From Xanthomarina sp. F1114 (GTDB taxonomy: Bacteria; Bacteroidota; Bacteroidia; Flavobacteriales; Flavobacteriaceae): a DNA stretch of 61,557 bases. This document shows positions 53,592-61,557 of this stretch, one piece after another. The position numbers and the translations under genes are program-made. The DNA lies in assembly GCF_026410255.1 (NCBI RefSeq), contig NZ_JAPMLL010000017.1, positions 1 through 61,557 of the forward strand, given 5' to 3'. How positions within the stretch are numbered: the first letter of the stretch is position 1; every line of letters begins with the position of its first letter. The notes below the pieces were generated by a model, which did not search any database, was not told the origin of the DNA, and was given only the letters and a program-made list of their open reading frames with translations.

Positions 53592-53792
53592 GTGAAAACA
53601 CACGAATATTCAACTGGAAAGTCAACCATTTTATGGAAATCTGAAAAATGAATTCATTCGGGAATATGTGTAAAAACATTACCAGAGGTTTATAACTCTA
53701 AAGGCAGACCTTGGATAAAACCTAACAATGCAACCACTGTAGCGTGATTTAACCAAATTTCAAAGTGTACTTCAGGCGCATTGAGTATTTAA
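53592..53792 (+). pseudogene. YjdI-type divergent 4Fe-4S protein gene with two in-frame TGA codons
   Basis: A 67-codon frame from GTG 53592 reads VKTHEYSTGKSTILWKSEK, then TGA (53649-53651), then IHSGICVKTLPEVYNSKGRPW...ATTVA, then TGA (53745-53747), then FNQISKCTSGALSI and TAA. Homology to the divergent 4Fe-4S mono-cluster (YjdI) family runs through both stops: the first TGA replaces the first cluster Cys of C-x-H-S-G-x-C, while CTSGAL matches CPSGAL. It is next to a broken GNAT, the same pairing as YjdI-YjdJ. Two stops make a pseudogene most likely. Confidence 0.8.
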
Positions 53793-53956
53793 TAAGAGGG
53801 AGGCTTACACATATTTCTACAGATTCTGATGCTTTTCCCAGGCCTTCAATAGTTGAATTCAACCAATTAGAAGTCTTCGCCACACCAGTGAGAAAAATGA
53901 TGCTGGATGGCCAAGTCGCTGATGCGATTGATCTAATAAAATCTAGCATAACTTAG
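53765..53956 (+). other. Short open frame, possible remnant of a Nudix-type C-terminus
   Basis: A 63-codon frame without ATG. From about 53815 it reads as protein-like sequence: FNQLEVFATPVRKMMLDGQVADAIDLI, shaped like the C-terminal helix region of Nudix ADP-ribose pyrophosphatases. The N-terminal half overlaps the YjdI pseudogene in another frame. It is probably the tail of a lost gene. Family call is weak. Confidence 0.25.
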
Positions 53957-54028
53957 ATGAAGGAATTGTTGTCATCAATTGCTCGTATGAAAACAGGTTT
54001 TATATCTAAATAAGATAAAATTAAAAAT

Positions 54029-54346
54029 ATGTAAATCGAATATAATACCATCCCATTAGTTAGAAACGAAGAAAAAAAACGCTTTGAAATTGAAGTTGAT
54101 GGTCACTATGCATTCATCGATTATAAAGAATCTCGCAATAAAATTGCGTTGATACATACCGAAACCGATCCGGAGCTAGCAGGAAAAGGTGCAGCAAGCG
54201 CTGTGGTGGAAAAAACACTACATTATCTTGATGACAACAATATTACATTGCTCCCCTTTTGTCCTTATGTGTTTGCATATATAAAAAAACATCCGGAATG
54301 GAAACGTATCATAAGTCCAGATTTTAAAGGCTATGACGAGCTTTAA
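54029..54346 (+). pseudogene. YjdJ-type GNAT acetyltransferase gene with TAA as codon 2
   Basis: The frame starts ATG TAA at 54029-54034 and then runs open for 103 codons with full GNAT homology: KRFEIEVDGHYAFIDYKE, LIHTETDPELAGKGAASAVVEK (acetyl-CoA loop ELAGKGAASAVVE) and LLPFCPYVFAYI. No other ATG/GTG precedes the core; the first alternative, TTG 54149, would cut the fold. So expression is likely lost unless an unusual start is used. The YjdI-like pseudogene lies upstream. Confidence 0.8.
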
Positions 54347-54386
54347 GCTTATCACACAAATAAATCAAACTTAGAAAACAAAAACT

Positions 54387-55289
54387 ATGAGTAATCAAAC
54401 CATATTTCCAGCATTTCCATTAGCAGAATGGCTAGACACCAAGGAAACATTACATCGCTATTTTCAGATTGTAGGCAAATTGCGGCTGTCTTTGAATCCG
54501 AAAAAGAATCATTGGTGGCATATGACTCTTTACTCCACAACGAGAGGTGTCACCACGCGCGCCATCCCTTTTAATGATATTTCGTTTGAAATCCAGTTTG
54601 ATTTTATCAACCATACTTTGAATGTTTTTACAAGCAAGGGAGAACAGCGTTCGTTTGAATTACGAGACGGACTTTCAGTAGCTGAATTCTATAAAAAGTT
54701 AGAAGCTATTCTGAAGGAGCTCAATATCGCATTTGATATATTGGAAATACCATTTGACCTCTCTGATAAAATTCCTTTCGATATATGCATAGAGCATCAC
54801 ACATACGATAAAGAAGCCGTTCATAAAGCTTGGAAAATTTTGCTAAATATTGATATGATTTTTCAGGAATTTAGCGGTAGGTCTTATAGCAAAACCTGTC
54901 CTGTACATATTTATTGGCATCACTTTGATTTGGTGGTTTCACGATTTTCAGGCAAAAGAGGTCCAAAAATGGACACCACATCTCAAGTAGAATTGGAAGC
55001 CTATTCACATGAAATGATAAGTTTTGGATTCTGGTTTGGAGATGATACCATTAAAGAACCGGCCTTCTATTCTTATACATATCCATCTCCAGAAGGTATA
55101 GATCAAGAACCGCTGCAACCTAATACCGCCAAATGGCAGGATTCCAATGGCAGTCCAATGGCTTTATTACTTTACAACGATTTAATTAAAAGTGACCATC
55201 CTAAACAGCAGATTTTAGACTTCTTGGAAAGTAGCTATCAAGCTGGTGCAAAATTGGCTGGTTGGGATATAGCAGCTAAGACGACCTAG
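54387..55289 (+). CDS. DUF5996 family protein
   Basis: A 300-residue cytosolic protein of unknown function that fits DUF5996: FPLAEWLDTKETLHRYFQIVGK at the start, HWWHMTLYSTTRGVTTR and IPFDIC in the middle, and SHEMISFGFWFGDD in the second half. No catalytic motif is clear. It starts 40 bases after the GNAT remnant. Confidence 0.8.
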   Translation: MSNQTIFPAFPLAEWLDTKETLHRYFQIVGKLRLSLNPKKNHWWHMTLYSTTRGVTTRAIPFNDISFEIQFDFINHTLNVFTSKGEQRSFELRDGLSVAEFYKKLEAILKELNIAFDILEIPFDLSDKIPFDICIEHHTYDKEAVHKAWKILLNIDMIFQEFSGRSYSKTCPVHIYWHHFDLVVSRFSGKRGPKMDTTSQVELEAYSHEMISFGFWFGDDTIKEPAFYSYTYPSPEGIDQEPLQPNTAKWQDSNGSPMALLLYNDLIKSDHPKQQILDFLESSYQAGAKLAGWDIAAKTT

Positions 55290-55363
55290 AATCAAACGAT
55301 TTATGAGGTAAGGTCGTAGATTAACATTTAGAACAAAAATTTTAAACTTTTAAAATGTAGATT

Positions 55364-56428
55364 ATGAAGACAATGAAAGCAGCTCGCTGGCATGCAGCGA
55401 AAGATATTAGGGTAGAGGAAACTTCAATACCTTCACCAAATGAAAATCAAGTAAAAATTGCGGTAAAATTTACAGGAATCTGTGGCTCAGATTTACATGA
55501 ATATATGGATGGCCCACAACTAATTCCAGTTGACAAACCCTACGTACTCAACGGGCACCAAGGAACTACAACCCTTGGTCACGAATTTTCGGGTGTGGTT
55601 GAAGAGGTAGGCAAAAATGTAAAAAACATCAAAAAAGGTGATCGTGTAACCGTAGAACCTATTTTTAGAAACCCTGAAAGTCCGTTTATTTCATCTGGAG
55701 AATACAATCTATCGGAACCATTAGGGTTTGTTGGGTTGACATCCAACGGAGGCTTTGCAAAATATACCATAGTTGAAGATTATATGGTACATAAAATGCC
55801 TGACTCAATGACTTTTGAACAAGGAGCTATTGTAGAACCTGCAGCTGTTGCGGCTTATGGCATACAGCAAAGTGGAATGAAAATGGGAGATACTGTATTA
55901 ATTGGTGGTGCTGGACCTATTGGGTTACTTACCGCTCAAATAGCACTAGCTTCTGGAGCATCTCAAATTTTTATTACAGACCTTTCTGAGAACAGATTAA
56001 AAAAGGCAAAAGAAATTGGCGCAACCCACACGTTTGATGCTAGGGACAAAGATATTGCTAATAAAATCAAGGAAATCACCGGACATGGTGTCGATGTTTT
56101 TATTGATGCAGCCGGAGTTCAAGCCTCTTTTGATACAGGTATTAGCAGTCTAAGAAATGGAGGAACAGCCGTTTTGGTCGCTCTCTTTATGAATAAAATT
56201 GAACACGACGCCTTAGACCAAGCAATGCGTGAATTAACTATAAAAGGAATTATTGGCTATCGCAATATTTTCCCAGAGGTTATTGCATTGATCAATAGCG
56301 GAAGGTTGCCAGTGGAAAAATTGATTACCAGCACAATACCCTTAGATGATATAGTGGAAAAAGGTTTTAAAGCTCTTATCAAAGATCCATCAGAAGTAAA
56401 GATATTGGTTGATATCAATCGTGAATAG
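55364..56428 (+). CDS. Zinc-dependent alcohol dehydrogenase, 2,3-butanediol dehydrogenase-like
   Basis: A 354-residue MDR enzyme: catalytic zinc ligands Cys40 (GICGSDLHEY) and His72/Glu73 (LGHEFSG), the NAD-binding GGAGPIGLL (about 180-188) and ITDLSENRLKKA with Asp for NAD preference. The structural-zinc lobe has no Cys (EPIFRNPE to GEYN), as in many Bacillus-type butanediol dehydrogenases. Likely reaction is acetoin to 2,3-butanediol, but other polyols are possible. Single gene. Confidence 0.9.
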   Translation: MKTMKAARWHAAKDIRVEETSIPSPNENQVKIAVKFTGICGSDLHEYMDGPQLIPVDKPYVLNGHQGTTTLGHEFSGVVEEVGKNVKNIKKGDRVTVEPIFRNPESPFISSGEYNLSEPLGFVGLTSNGGFAKYTIVEDYMVHKMPDSMTFEQGAIVEPAAVAAYGIQQSGMKMGDTVLIGGAGPIGLLTAQIALASGASQIFITDLSENRLKKAKEIGATHTFDARDKDIANKIKEITGHGVDVFIDAAGVQASFDTGISSLRNGGTAVLVALFMNKIEHDALDQAMRELTIKGIIGYRNIFPEVIALINSGRLPVEKLITSTIPLDDIVEKGFKALIKDPSEVKILVDINRE

Positions 56429-56480
56429 ACAAGCTCAAAAAAAATTAAAACAAAATTAATAATCATAAAAATTAAGAAAA

Positions 56481-56954
56481 ATGACAAAATTAAATCCAAT
56501 CGGTTTAGACCTAGAAAAATCCAAAGTATTAGCGGAAAAACTCAATGCACTCTTGGCAGATTACTCTGTATTTTATCAAAATGTAAGAGGATATCATTGG
56601 AACATTAAAGGAGATAAATTCTTTGAGCTTCACGATAAATTTCAGGAGCTATACGAAGATTTATTTGTGAAAATTGATGAAGTAGCAGAACGAATCCGTA
56701 CACTAGGCCACACTCCACACCATAAATTCTCTAAGTATCTAAAAGATGCGGACGTTAAAGAAAGTACTGAGGTGGCAGACGGTGTACAGGATGTAAAAGA
56801 CACCCTTGATTCACTAAAAATCATTATCACGCTCCAAAGAGAGTTGCTACATCTGTCTGATGATGCCGAAGATGAAGGAACAAATGCTCTAATGAGTGAT
56901 TACATTCGCGAACAGGAAAAGTTAGTCTGGATGTATTCTGCCTATTTAAAGTAA
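56481..56954 (+). CDS. dps: Dps-family DNA-protection ferritin
   Basis: A 157-residue mini-ferritin: GYHWNIKG (His39), FFELHDKFQELYEDLFVKIDEVAERIRTLG (ferroxidase ligands His51, Asp55, Asp66 and Glu70) and a helical C-terminus. It assembles as a 12-mer, oxidises Fe(II) with H2O2 and protects DNA, matching the neighbouring catalase. A strong terminator follows. Confidence 0.96.
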   Translation: MTKLNPIGLDLEKSKVLAEKLNALLADYSVFYQNVRGYHWNIKGDKFFELHDKFQELYEDLFVKIDEVAERIRTLGHTPHHKFSKYLKDADVKESTEVADGVQDVKDTLDSLKIIITLQRELLHLSDDAEDEGTNALMSDYIREQEKLVWMYSAYLK

Positions 56955-56994
56955 CACAGACTATGCTTTTAGAAATAAAATTTTATTAAAAACT

Positions 56995-57043
56995 AAAATC
57001 TTCATTCTTTTCTTTTGGTCCAAAAAGAAGGAATGAAGATTTT
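56995..57043 (+). terminator. Strong terminator after dps
   Basis: AAAATCTTCATTC pairs with GAATGAAGATTTT; the inner TTTTCTTTTGG/CCAAAAAGAA region pairs too, giving a long stem, followed by TTTACTTTTTT. Confidence 0.85.
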
Positions 57044-57125
57044 TACTTTTTTATTTATAAATCATACCTCACAATAGAAATAATCGCTCCATCAAAACAA
57101 TTGTTATAACAGAAAAAATATATTT

Positions 57126-57431
57126 ATGGAATACACAGAAAATATTACAGGAATAAAAATTAATGTTCAAGCAGTAGATATCAACTTACATAATGATGTA
57201 CAAGAAACCATTCTGAAAAGTGTTTCACGCCTTAGTCTGTCTTATGACAGAATAGAATGGGCAGATATATATTTAGAGAATAAAAAAGAAAAAAGCACCC
57301 AACAGAAACAGGTCAGTATCCGCTTGGGTATTCCGGGCAATGATCCCTTTGCGTCAGAATATGGCGATGATTTTCATATCTTAATAGCCAATGTAGAAGA
57401 CAAATTGCGAAAGCAGTTGGAAAAACGATAA
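57126..57431 (+). CDS. HPF/RaiA-like ribosome-associated protein
   Basis: A 101-residue protein with the beta-alpha-beta-beta-beta-alpha pattern of short hibernation factors: IKINVQAVDINLHNDVQETI, WADIYLENKKE, KQVSIRLGIPGNDPFASEYGDDF and VEDKLRKQLEKR. The PGND and DDFHILI parts fit sigma-54-modulation/HPF domains. It likely promotes ribosome dormancy. Its own unit, between terminators. Confidence 0.72.
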   Translation: MEYTENITGIKINVQAVDINLHNDVQETILKSVSRLSLSYDRIEWADIYLENKKEKSTQQKQVSIRLGIPGNDPFASEYGDDFHILIANVEDKLRKQLEKR

Positions 57432-57447
57432 ATAGTATTGCCCCGTA

Positions 57448-57471
57448 ATTTAGTACAATTTTAAACTAAAT
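57448..57471 (+). terminator. Possible terminator after the HPF-like gene
   Basis: ATTTAGT (57448-57454) and ACTAAAT (57465-57471) enclose a 10-base loop, followed by TTAGTTATTTTTAAAA. The stem is AT-rich and weak. Confidence 0.4.
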
Positions 57472-57507
57472 TTAGTTATTTTTAAAAGGAAATCAAAAAT
57501 ATATAAA

Positions 57508-57822
57508 ATGAAAAATACATATACCAGCTTATCTAAAGCCATTAATGACCTGACTAAAAAAGGTTATATCTATAATTTCAACATGAAAGAAGATTTTATA
57601 GAATGTGCTGAAAATTGCAGACAACTGCAGCCAGAAGAATTCGAGATTGACCAAAAATATCGTTTTCAAGAAATGTCAGACGTGGATAACGAAAGCGTTT
57701 TATATGCAATTTCCTCGACAGATGGTAAAATAAAAGGTCTTCTAGTAAATGCTTATGGTATTTATGCAGATTATGCGTCTTTTAAGTTAGTACAGAAACT
57801 GAACAGACCAGAAGTGAAATAG
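57508..57822 (+). CDS. Small conserved flavobacterial protein of unknown function
   Basis: A 104-residue acidic protein: SLSKAINDLTKKGYIYNFNM, ECAENCRQLQPEEFEIDQKYRFQEMSD and VLYAISSTDGKIKGLLVNAYGIYAD. Such proteins are common in Flavobacteria and are sometimes named after phosphoribosylpyrophosphate synthetase, but no PRPP-binding motif is present, so I leave the function open. It ends 90 bases before the TolC ATG. Confidence 0.65.
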   Translation: MKNTYTSLSKAINDLTKKGYIYNFNMKEDFIECAENCRQLQPEEFEIDQKYRFQEMSDVDNESVLYAISSTDGKIKGLLVNAYGIYADYASFKLVQKLNRPEVK

Positions 57823-57911
57823 AACATCAAACTGTTTGTAGTTGAGAATTGCTATTTAAAGACAAATTATGGTTGGTTTACACAAATAATCAACTAAAAT
57901 TATATGAATGT

Positions 57912-59300
57912 ATGAAAAAAATTACAAGCCTTATAGGTGTTTGTTTAATACTTACAATAAGTACACCTCTAAATGCTCAAAATTTTATTGAAGACGTTTT
58001 AAAAGAACCCATAAAGAAAGCGATTGCCCAGAGTACTGAAGTGAGAATACAAGAAATGGAAGGAGACGTTACACAAATGGAAATGGATGCCGTTAAGTCT
58101 AAAAAACTACCTCAAGTTTCATTTATGGGTGGCTACGGGTTTTTATATTCCCAAATAAGCTTCTTGTTTCCCACTCAATATCTGCCCATCAGCGGTATTC
58201 CTTTTTTGGAAGACCCACTAGTTTCTAATTTTCAAACCCAAACTTTTATGGGAATGCTTTCTGCTAGACAAGTCATTTATACAGGAAACCAAATTAACAA
58301 TGGTATTAAAGCGCTAGAAGAAAAGCAAAAAGCTGAACGCTTCTTGGCAGAGGCTGGTAAAGAAGAAATTGCAAAAGAAGTCATACAGACTTTTGATCAG
58401 TTAATGCTCTTAAAAGAAGCGGATAAATTAATTGAGGACTCTGAAAAAAGACTTCACACCGAACATAAAAAGGTAATAAGAGCTATTGAAAATGGTTTAG
58501 CAATCCCGTATGATCGCGATAAAATTAAACTAGCAATTCTAGAATTAGAAGAAAAAAAGTTAGAAGCTCAAGGAAATAAAAATGTTTTACTCGCTAAACT
58601 AGAGTATCTCACTCGAATGACAGAACCCGAATTAGAGTCCACGGTCTATGAATTAAAGGCTTTTTTATTAAATGAAGTAGCCCTAAATGTCGAAAATCGT
58701 ACCGAAATAAAAGCATTGAAAGCTGGCAAAAAAGCCAAGGAATTTGCTTACAGAAAGGAAAAAGGCACCTATTTACCAACAGTTTTTGCCTTTGGAAACC
58801 TAATGTATTTAAATGCTTTTGATACCAAGATAAAATTAAGAGATGTGCCTATTGCTGGAGATACAAATTTAGAAACTGATCGTTTTGAATTAGAGCCGGC
58901 AGCTGCTGTTGGGGTAGGATTAAAATGGGACTTATTTAAAGGAAATGAAAACAATATAAACGTTAAAAAAGCTGAAATCGAATTACAGATTAGTAATAAA
59001 AAACTAAAGGACACTGAAGAAAAATTTGAATTGTTACGATATAAAAATAAATCAGATTTTAAAACAGCAGAACAAAAACTTCTAGTTGCACAGCAACGAG
59101 TTATAATAGCCGAAAATAATTTAGATTTAGTTACAAAGCAATATAGTGCCGGTTTAGTTGATTTAACTGAACGGTTGGCTTCTGAAAATGAGTTTTATAA
59201 AGTTAACTTAAATTATTACAACCAAATTCTAAATCAACGAAGTGCCACCGTTGAACTCTTGTTATCCACTGGTGAATTGTTAGATAAAATTTACAATTAA
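57912..59300 (+). CDS. TolC-family outer-membrane efflux protein
   Basis: A 462-residue protein with a signal peptide (about 1-22, cut near PLNAQ) and two internally related helical-barrel repeats: VTQMEMDAVKSKKLPQVSFMGGYG and the later YRKEKGTYLPTVFAFGNLMYL, followed by long coiled-coil segments. TolC proteins form the outer-membrane duct of tripartite pumps. It is the first gene of the efflux operon. I start at ATG 57912; TTG 57849 would add a non-signal leader. Confidence 0.88.
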   Translation: MKKITSLIGVCLILTISTPLNAQNFIEDVLKEPIKKAIAQSTEVRIQEMEGDVTQMEMDAVKSKKLPQVSFMGGYGFLYSQISFLFPTQYLPISGIPFLEDPLVSNFQTQTFMGMLSARQVIYTGNQINNGIKALEEKQKAERFLAEAGKEEIAKEVIQTFDQLMLLKEADKLIEDSEKRLHTEHKKVIRAIENGLAIPYDRDKIKLAILELEEKKLEAQGNKNVLLAKLEYLTRMTEPELESTVYELKAFLLNEVALNVENRTEIKALKAGKKAKEFAYRKEKGTYLPTVFAFGNLMYLNAFDTKIKLRDVPIAGDTNLETDRFELEPAAAVGVGLKWDLFKGNENNINVKKAEIELQISNKKLKDTEEKFELLRYKNKSDFKTAEQKLLVAQQRVIIAENNLDLVTKQYSAGLVDLTERLASENEFYKVNLNYYNQILNQRSATVELLLSTGELLDKIYN

Positions 59301-59301
59301 T

Positions 59302-60267
59302 ATGAAAACAAAATACCTCCTACTTTTACTGAGCTTTTTAGGTTTAGCCTCTTGTTCAAATAAAAAACTAGACCCTGCTTATATGGGGAAAATTGAAAGA
59401 GAGCAGATTTCAGTAGTTACTAAAGTCCCAGGAACAGTAGCACAAATATTAGCCTCTAAAGGTGATTTTGTGAAAAAAGGCGACACCCTAGTAATTCTAG
59501 ATATTCCAGAAGTAGATGCCAAAAAGCAACAAGCTGAAGGTGTATTAAAATCTGCTGAAGCACAATACCAAATGACAAAAAAAGGAGCAACCGATGGGCA
59601 GTTAAAGCAATTGCAAAACAAAGTAAACGGCTTAAAAGAACAGTTTGAATTTGCTAAAAAATCCAAGGATAGATTAGACAAAATGCTTAAAGACAGCCTT
59701 ATCCCACAACAGCAATTTGATGAGGTTTTTGCAAAATATCAAGGCGCAAAAAACCAATACGAAGCAGCAAAAACAGAACTGCAAGAAACACAAAAAGGAG
59801 CTAGAACAGAACAACAAACAATGGCTTTGGGACAACAGTTGCAAGCTTCTGGGGCAATCTTAGAAGTGGACGCTGCCGAGCGAGAAAAATACATGATAGC
59901 GCCACAAGATATGTCTGTAGAAACTATTAATTTAAAAACTGGAGAACTTGCATTGCCAGGTTACCCCGTAATATCAGGTTATATAAATCAATCCGTCTAT
60001 TTCCGTTTTACAATTGCCGAAAGTAAATTGGGTCAAATTAAATCTGGAGAAAAAGTAAAAATAAAAGTACTTTATAAAGATTCAGAAATTATAAATGGAA
60101 AAGTAACCATAGTAAAAGCATTAAGTTCTTATGCTAATATTGCGACAGCTTATCCAGATTTTGACATGCAGCAAACCTTGTTTGAAGTAGAAGTACGTCC
60201 AACAGAACCAGAAAAAGTACAAGATTTAATAACCAAGGCTTCGGTGTCTCTAAAATTAGACAATTAA
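59302..60267 (+). CDS. HlyD-like membrane-fusion (periplasmic adaptor) lipoprotein
   Basis: A 321-residue adaptor. The signal ends in the lipobox LASC (Cys18). Next comes a lipoyl half-motif VPGTVAQILASKGDFVKKGDTLVILD, a coiled-coil hairpin (about 75-185, Lys/Gln-rich), a second lipoyl half and a beta-barrel part (SGEKVKIKVLY). It bridges the TolC duct and the ABC permease. It begins 1 base after the TolC stop. Confidence 0.92.
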   Translation: MKTKYLLLLLSFLGLASCSNKKLDPAYMGKIEREQISVVTKVPGTVAQILASKGDFVKKGDTLVILDIPEVDAKKQQAEGVLKSAEAQYQMTKKGATDGQLKQLQNKVNGLKEQFEFAKKSKDRLDKMLKDSLIPQQQFDEVFAKYQGAKNQYEAAKTELQETQKGARTEQQTMALGQQLQASGAILEVDAAEREKYMIAPQDMSVETINLKTGELALPGYPVISGYINQSVYFRFTIAESKLGQIKSGEKVKIKVLYKDSEIINGKVTIVKALSSYANIATAYPDFDMQQTLFEVEVRPTEPEKVQDLITKASVSLKLDN

Positions 60268-60273
60268 ATTAGT

Positions 60274-61440
60274 GTGAAAAAATTTATACACTTAATCAAA
60301 AGAGAATTTAGACTTTTCTTTAACAACAAGGTACTAAGACTACTATTTATAGGGGCGCCTATTTTATATGGTGTACTTATTGGTGCCGTTTATCAAAAAG
60401 GTAAAATTACAGATTTACCAATTATTGTAGTGGATCAAGATTGTACCCCAATGAGTACTAAATTTATTGATATGCTTGAAGAAACCGAGAGCATTCAAGT
60501 AATAGCAGTACTACCATCTTTATTTGGAGTTAAAGATAAAGCTATTGACAATGAAGCCACTGTTATAGTTGACATTCCGCGTGGATTTACTTCAGGGATT
60601 CAGCAAAATAGACTGCCTGAAATTACCATCTTTGTGGATGCCTCCAATACCCTAACATCAAATACAGCTCTTATGGCTGTAAACGGCGTGGCTATGACTT
60701 TGAAAGCAGGGATTCAAATCGAATCTCAAATGAAAAAAGGAATTCCAGAATATGTAGCAACACAAAATTATGAGCCTTTTAAAACTACCATCATAAAGCA
60801 AAGTATAAGAAGTGGAAATTACTTATATTTTATGCTACCTGGTGTATTGCTTACGGTTTTTCAACAGGTATTACTATTAGGACTCGCTTTAACTTTTGCT
60901 TCGGAATATGAAAATGAAACGTTTAAGGAACTCGTAAACAAAATGCCAAATGCCCTGGGAATGTTAGCTGTAAAAATTATTCCCTATTTAATTATGTCTG
61001 TTGGAATACTTTTATTGTATTGGGGTTTTTCAAAATATTATAATATGGTTATTGGTGGTGCTCTTTTAGCATTTTCTTTAAGCACTCTTGTTTTCGTTTT
61101 AGCTGTTTGTGGTATCGGTGTATTAGCTAGTATTATTTTACCCGATCAATTAAAAGCCACAGAGGTATTAATGGTTGTGGCTACACCAAGCTTTATACTT
61201 AGTGGTTTTACATGGCCATTAAGTCAAATGCCAACTTGGGTTCAATATATAGCAGATTTAATTCCCTTAACACATTATTTACAAGTCTTTAGATTACTTT
61301 ATCTCAACCATGCCGAGGTTTCGCATATTTATGGGTCTGTTATTTCTATGGGTATTATAGCTATTGTATGTTTAACGCTATCGGCAATAATTCTTCATTT
61401 TAAAATTAGAAACGTGAAAAGAGATTTACTAGATTATTAA
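60274..61440 (+). CDS. ABC-2 type efflux permease
   Basis: A 388-residue inner-membrane protein starting at GTG 60274 (6 bases after the adaptor stop). One N-terminal membrane segment (about 22-40) is followed by a periplasmic domain with IPRGFTSGIQQ and five more segments from about 185, including the ABC-2 signature near LSGFTWPLSQMP. It resembles YbhS/YhhJ-type permeases that work with an adaptor and TolC. The partner ATPase is not in the window and may follow. Confidence 0.92.
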   Translation: MKKFIHLIKREFRLFFNNKVLRLLFIGAPILYGVLIGAVYQKGKITDLPIIVVDQDCTPMSTKFIDMLEETESIQVIAVLPSLFGVKDKAIDNEATVIVDIPRGFTSGIQQNRLPEITIFVDASNTLTSNTALMAVNGVAMTLKAGIQIESQMKKGIPEYVATQNYEPFKTTIIKQSIRSGNYLYFMLPGVLLTVFQQVLLLGLALTFASEYENETFKELVNKMPNALGMLAVKIIPYLIMSVGILLLYWGFSKYYNMVIGGALLAFSLSTLVFVLAVCGIGVLASIILPDQLKATEVLMVVATPSFILSGFTWPLSQMPTWVQYIADLIPLTHYLQVFRLLYLNHAEVSHIYGSVISMGIIAIVCLTLSAIILHFKIRNVKRDLLDY

Positions 61441-61454
61441 TTATAAATATAATT

Positions 61455-61557
61455 ATGTCCAAAATTAAACTTAATTTAGAAGAAAAAGTTGCACACATTA
61501 ATAATGGGATAAGATTAAACGGGGAGTTTGTTTCCATTAGGTCAAAAAAAAAAAAAA
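61455..61557 (+). CDS. N-terminal fragment of next gene (cut by window end)
   Basis: An ATG 14 bases after the permease stop opens a frame MSKIKLNLEEKVAHINNG...LNGEFVSIRS that runs into a 14-base A homopolymer at the window edge. Too short to identify; position suggests another efflux-operon member. Confidence 0.35.
   Translation, partial: MSKIKLNLEEKVAHINNGIRLNGEFVSIRSKKKK

Noticed and set aside
53649-53651. Selenocysteine at the TGA of the YjdI-like gene
   Set aside because: A second in-frame TGA at a non-Cys position and no visible SECIS-like hairpin or sel genes make a pseudogene more likely; kept only as a point to check.
1-61557. A-runs at both ends (10 A at the start, 14 A at the end)
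   Set aside because: They look like assembly or contig-edge effects, not biological ends; no terminal repeats accompany them.
1-61557. CRISPR arrays, tRNA and rRNA genes
   Set aside because: No regularly spaced repeats and no recognisable RNA gene were seen by eye; a tRNAscan/Infernal run would be needed to be certain.

Overview
The window looks like a chromosomal piece of a Flavobacteriaceae/Bacteroidota genome. The basis is very low GC, Bacteroidota-type -7 elements (TAnnTTTG), lack of clear Shine-Dalgarno sites, many lipoproteins with a Bacteroidota-style SCG/SCS lipobox, PorT-type outer-membrane barrels and a type IX secretion (T9SS) cargo protein with a C-terminal sorting domain. No rRNA, tRNA or CRISPR was recognised by eye. 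Both ends of the window run into A homopolymers and the last gene is cut.

Region 1 (16-18706, + strand) is one long, tightly packed and often overlapping gene train for an aryl-polyene/flexirubin-type pigment. It holds a SAM methyltransferase, a KS-like fragment, an ACP, an active ketosynthase paired with a Cys-less (chain-length-factor-like) partner, a NodB-type deacetylase, LolA, a lipoprotein, two PorT barrels, a hotdog dehydratase and two small exported proteins. It continues with a GT2-DUF2062 glycosyltransferase, a 1230-residue MMPL exporter fused to an acyltransferase and a third Rossmann-like module, a CrtI-like oxidoreductase, an exported C45 acyltransferase and a phenylacetate-CoA-ligase-like adenylating enzyme. 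The likely logic is aryl acid activation, ACP-bound polyene elongation, then export and esterification into the envelope. The ammonia-lyase and resorcinol genes expected of a full flexirubin locus are not here and may lie before position 1. A convergent 602-residue Cys-rich putative flavoprotein follows (18723-20531).

Region 2 (20710-28277) is ordinary: a T9SS cargo protein, rlmF, a DUF2254 membrane protein, an MtfA-type peptidase, a SpoIIAA-like protein, an ArsC-fold protein without its cysteine and an orphan InsA-like zinc-ribbon/HTH protein.

Region 3 (28384-36482) is a compact divergent locus: lipoprotein hydrolase, outer-membrane barrel, lipocalin-like lipoprotein, acyl-CoA ligase, a KAS III homologue without the catalytic His and Asn, a Na+/solute symporter and, divergently, a FabG-type reductase. 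A 14-bp palindrome lies in the divergent promoter region. It looks like an uptake-activation-condensation pathway for an unknown carboxylic acid and is the best candidate here for an undescribed system.

Region 4 (36547-57822) is an accessory stress/survival region: DsrE, TMEM175-like, AraC, pirin, two GNATs, two YceI proteins, catalase, FMN reductase, threonine ammonia-lyase, CodA-like deaminase, an OYE-family enzyme, MgtC, MFS, a release-factor-like baeRF protein, a FrnE-type DsbA protein, butanediol dehydrogenase-like ADH, Dps and an HPF-like protein. Four genes here are broken by single stops or a one-base frameshift: a small exported protein, pirin, a YjdI-type Fe-S protein and a YjdJ-type GNAT. 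Region 5 (57912-61557) is a TolC-HlyD-ABC2 permease efflux operon cut by the window end.
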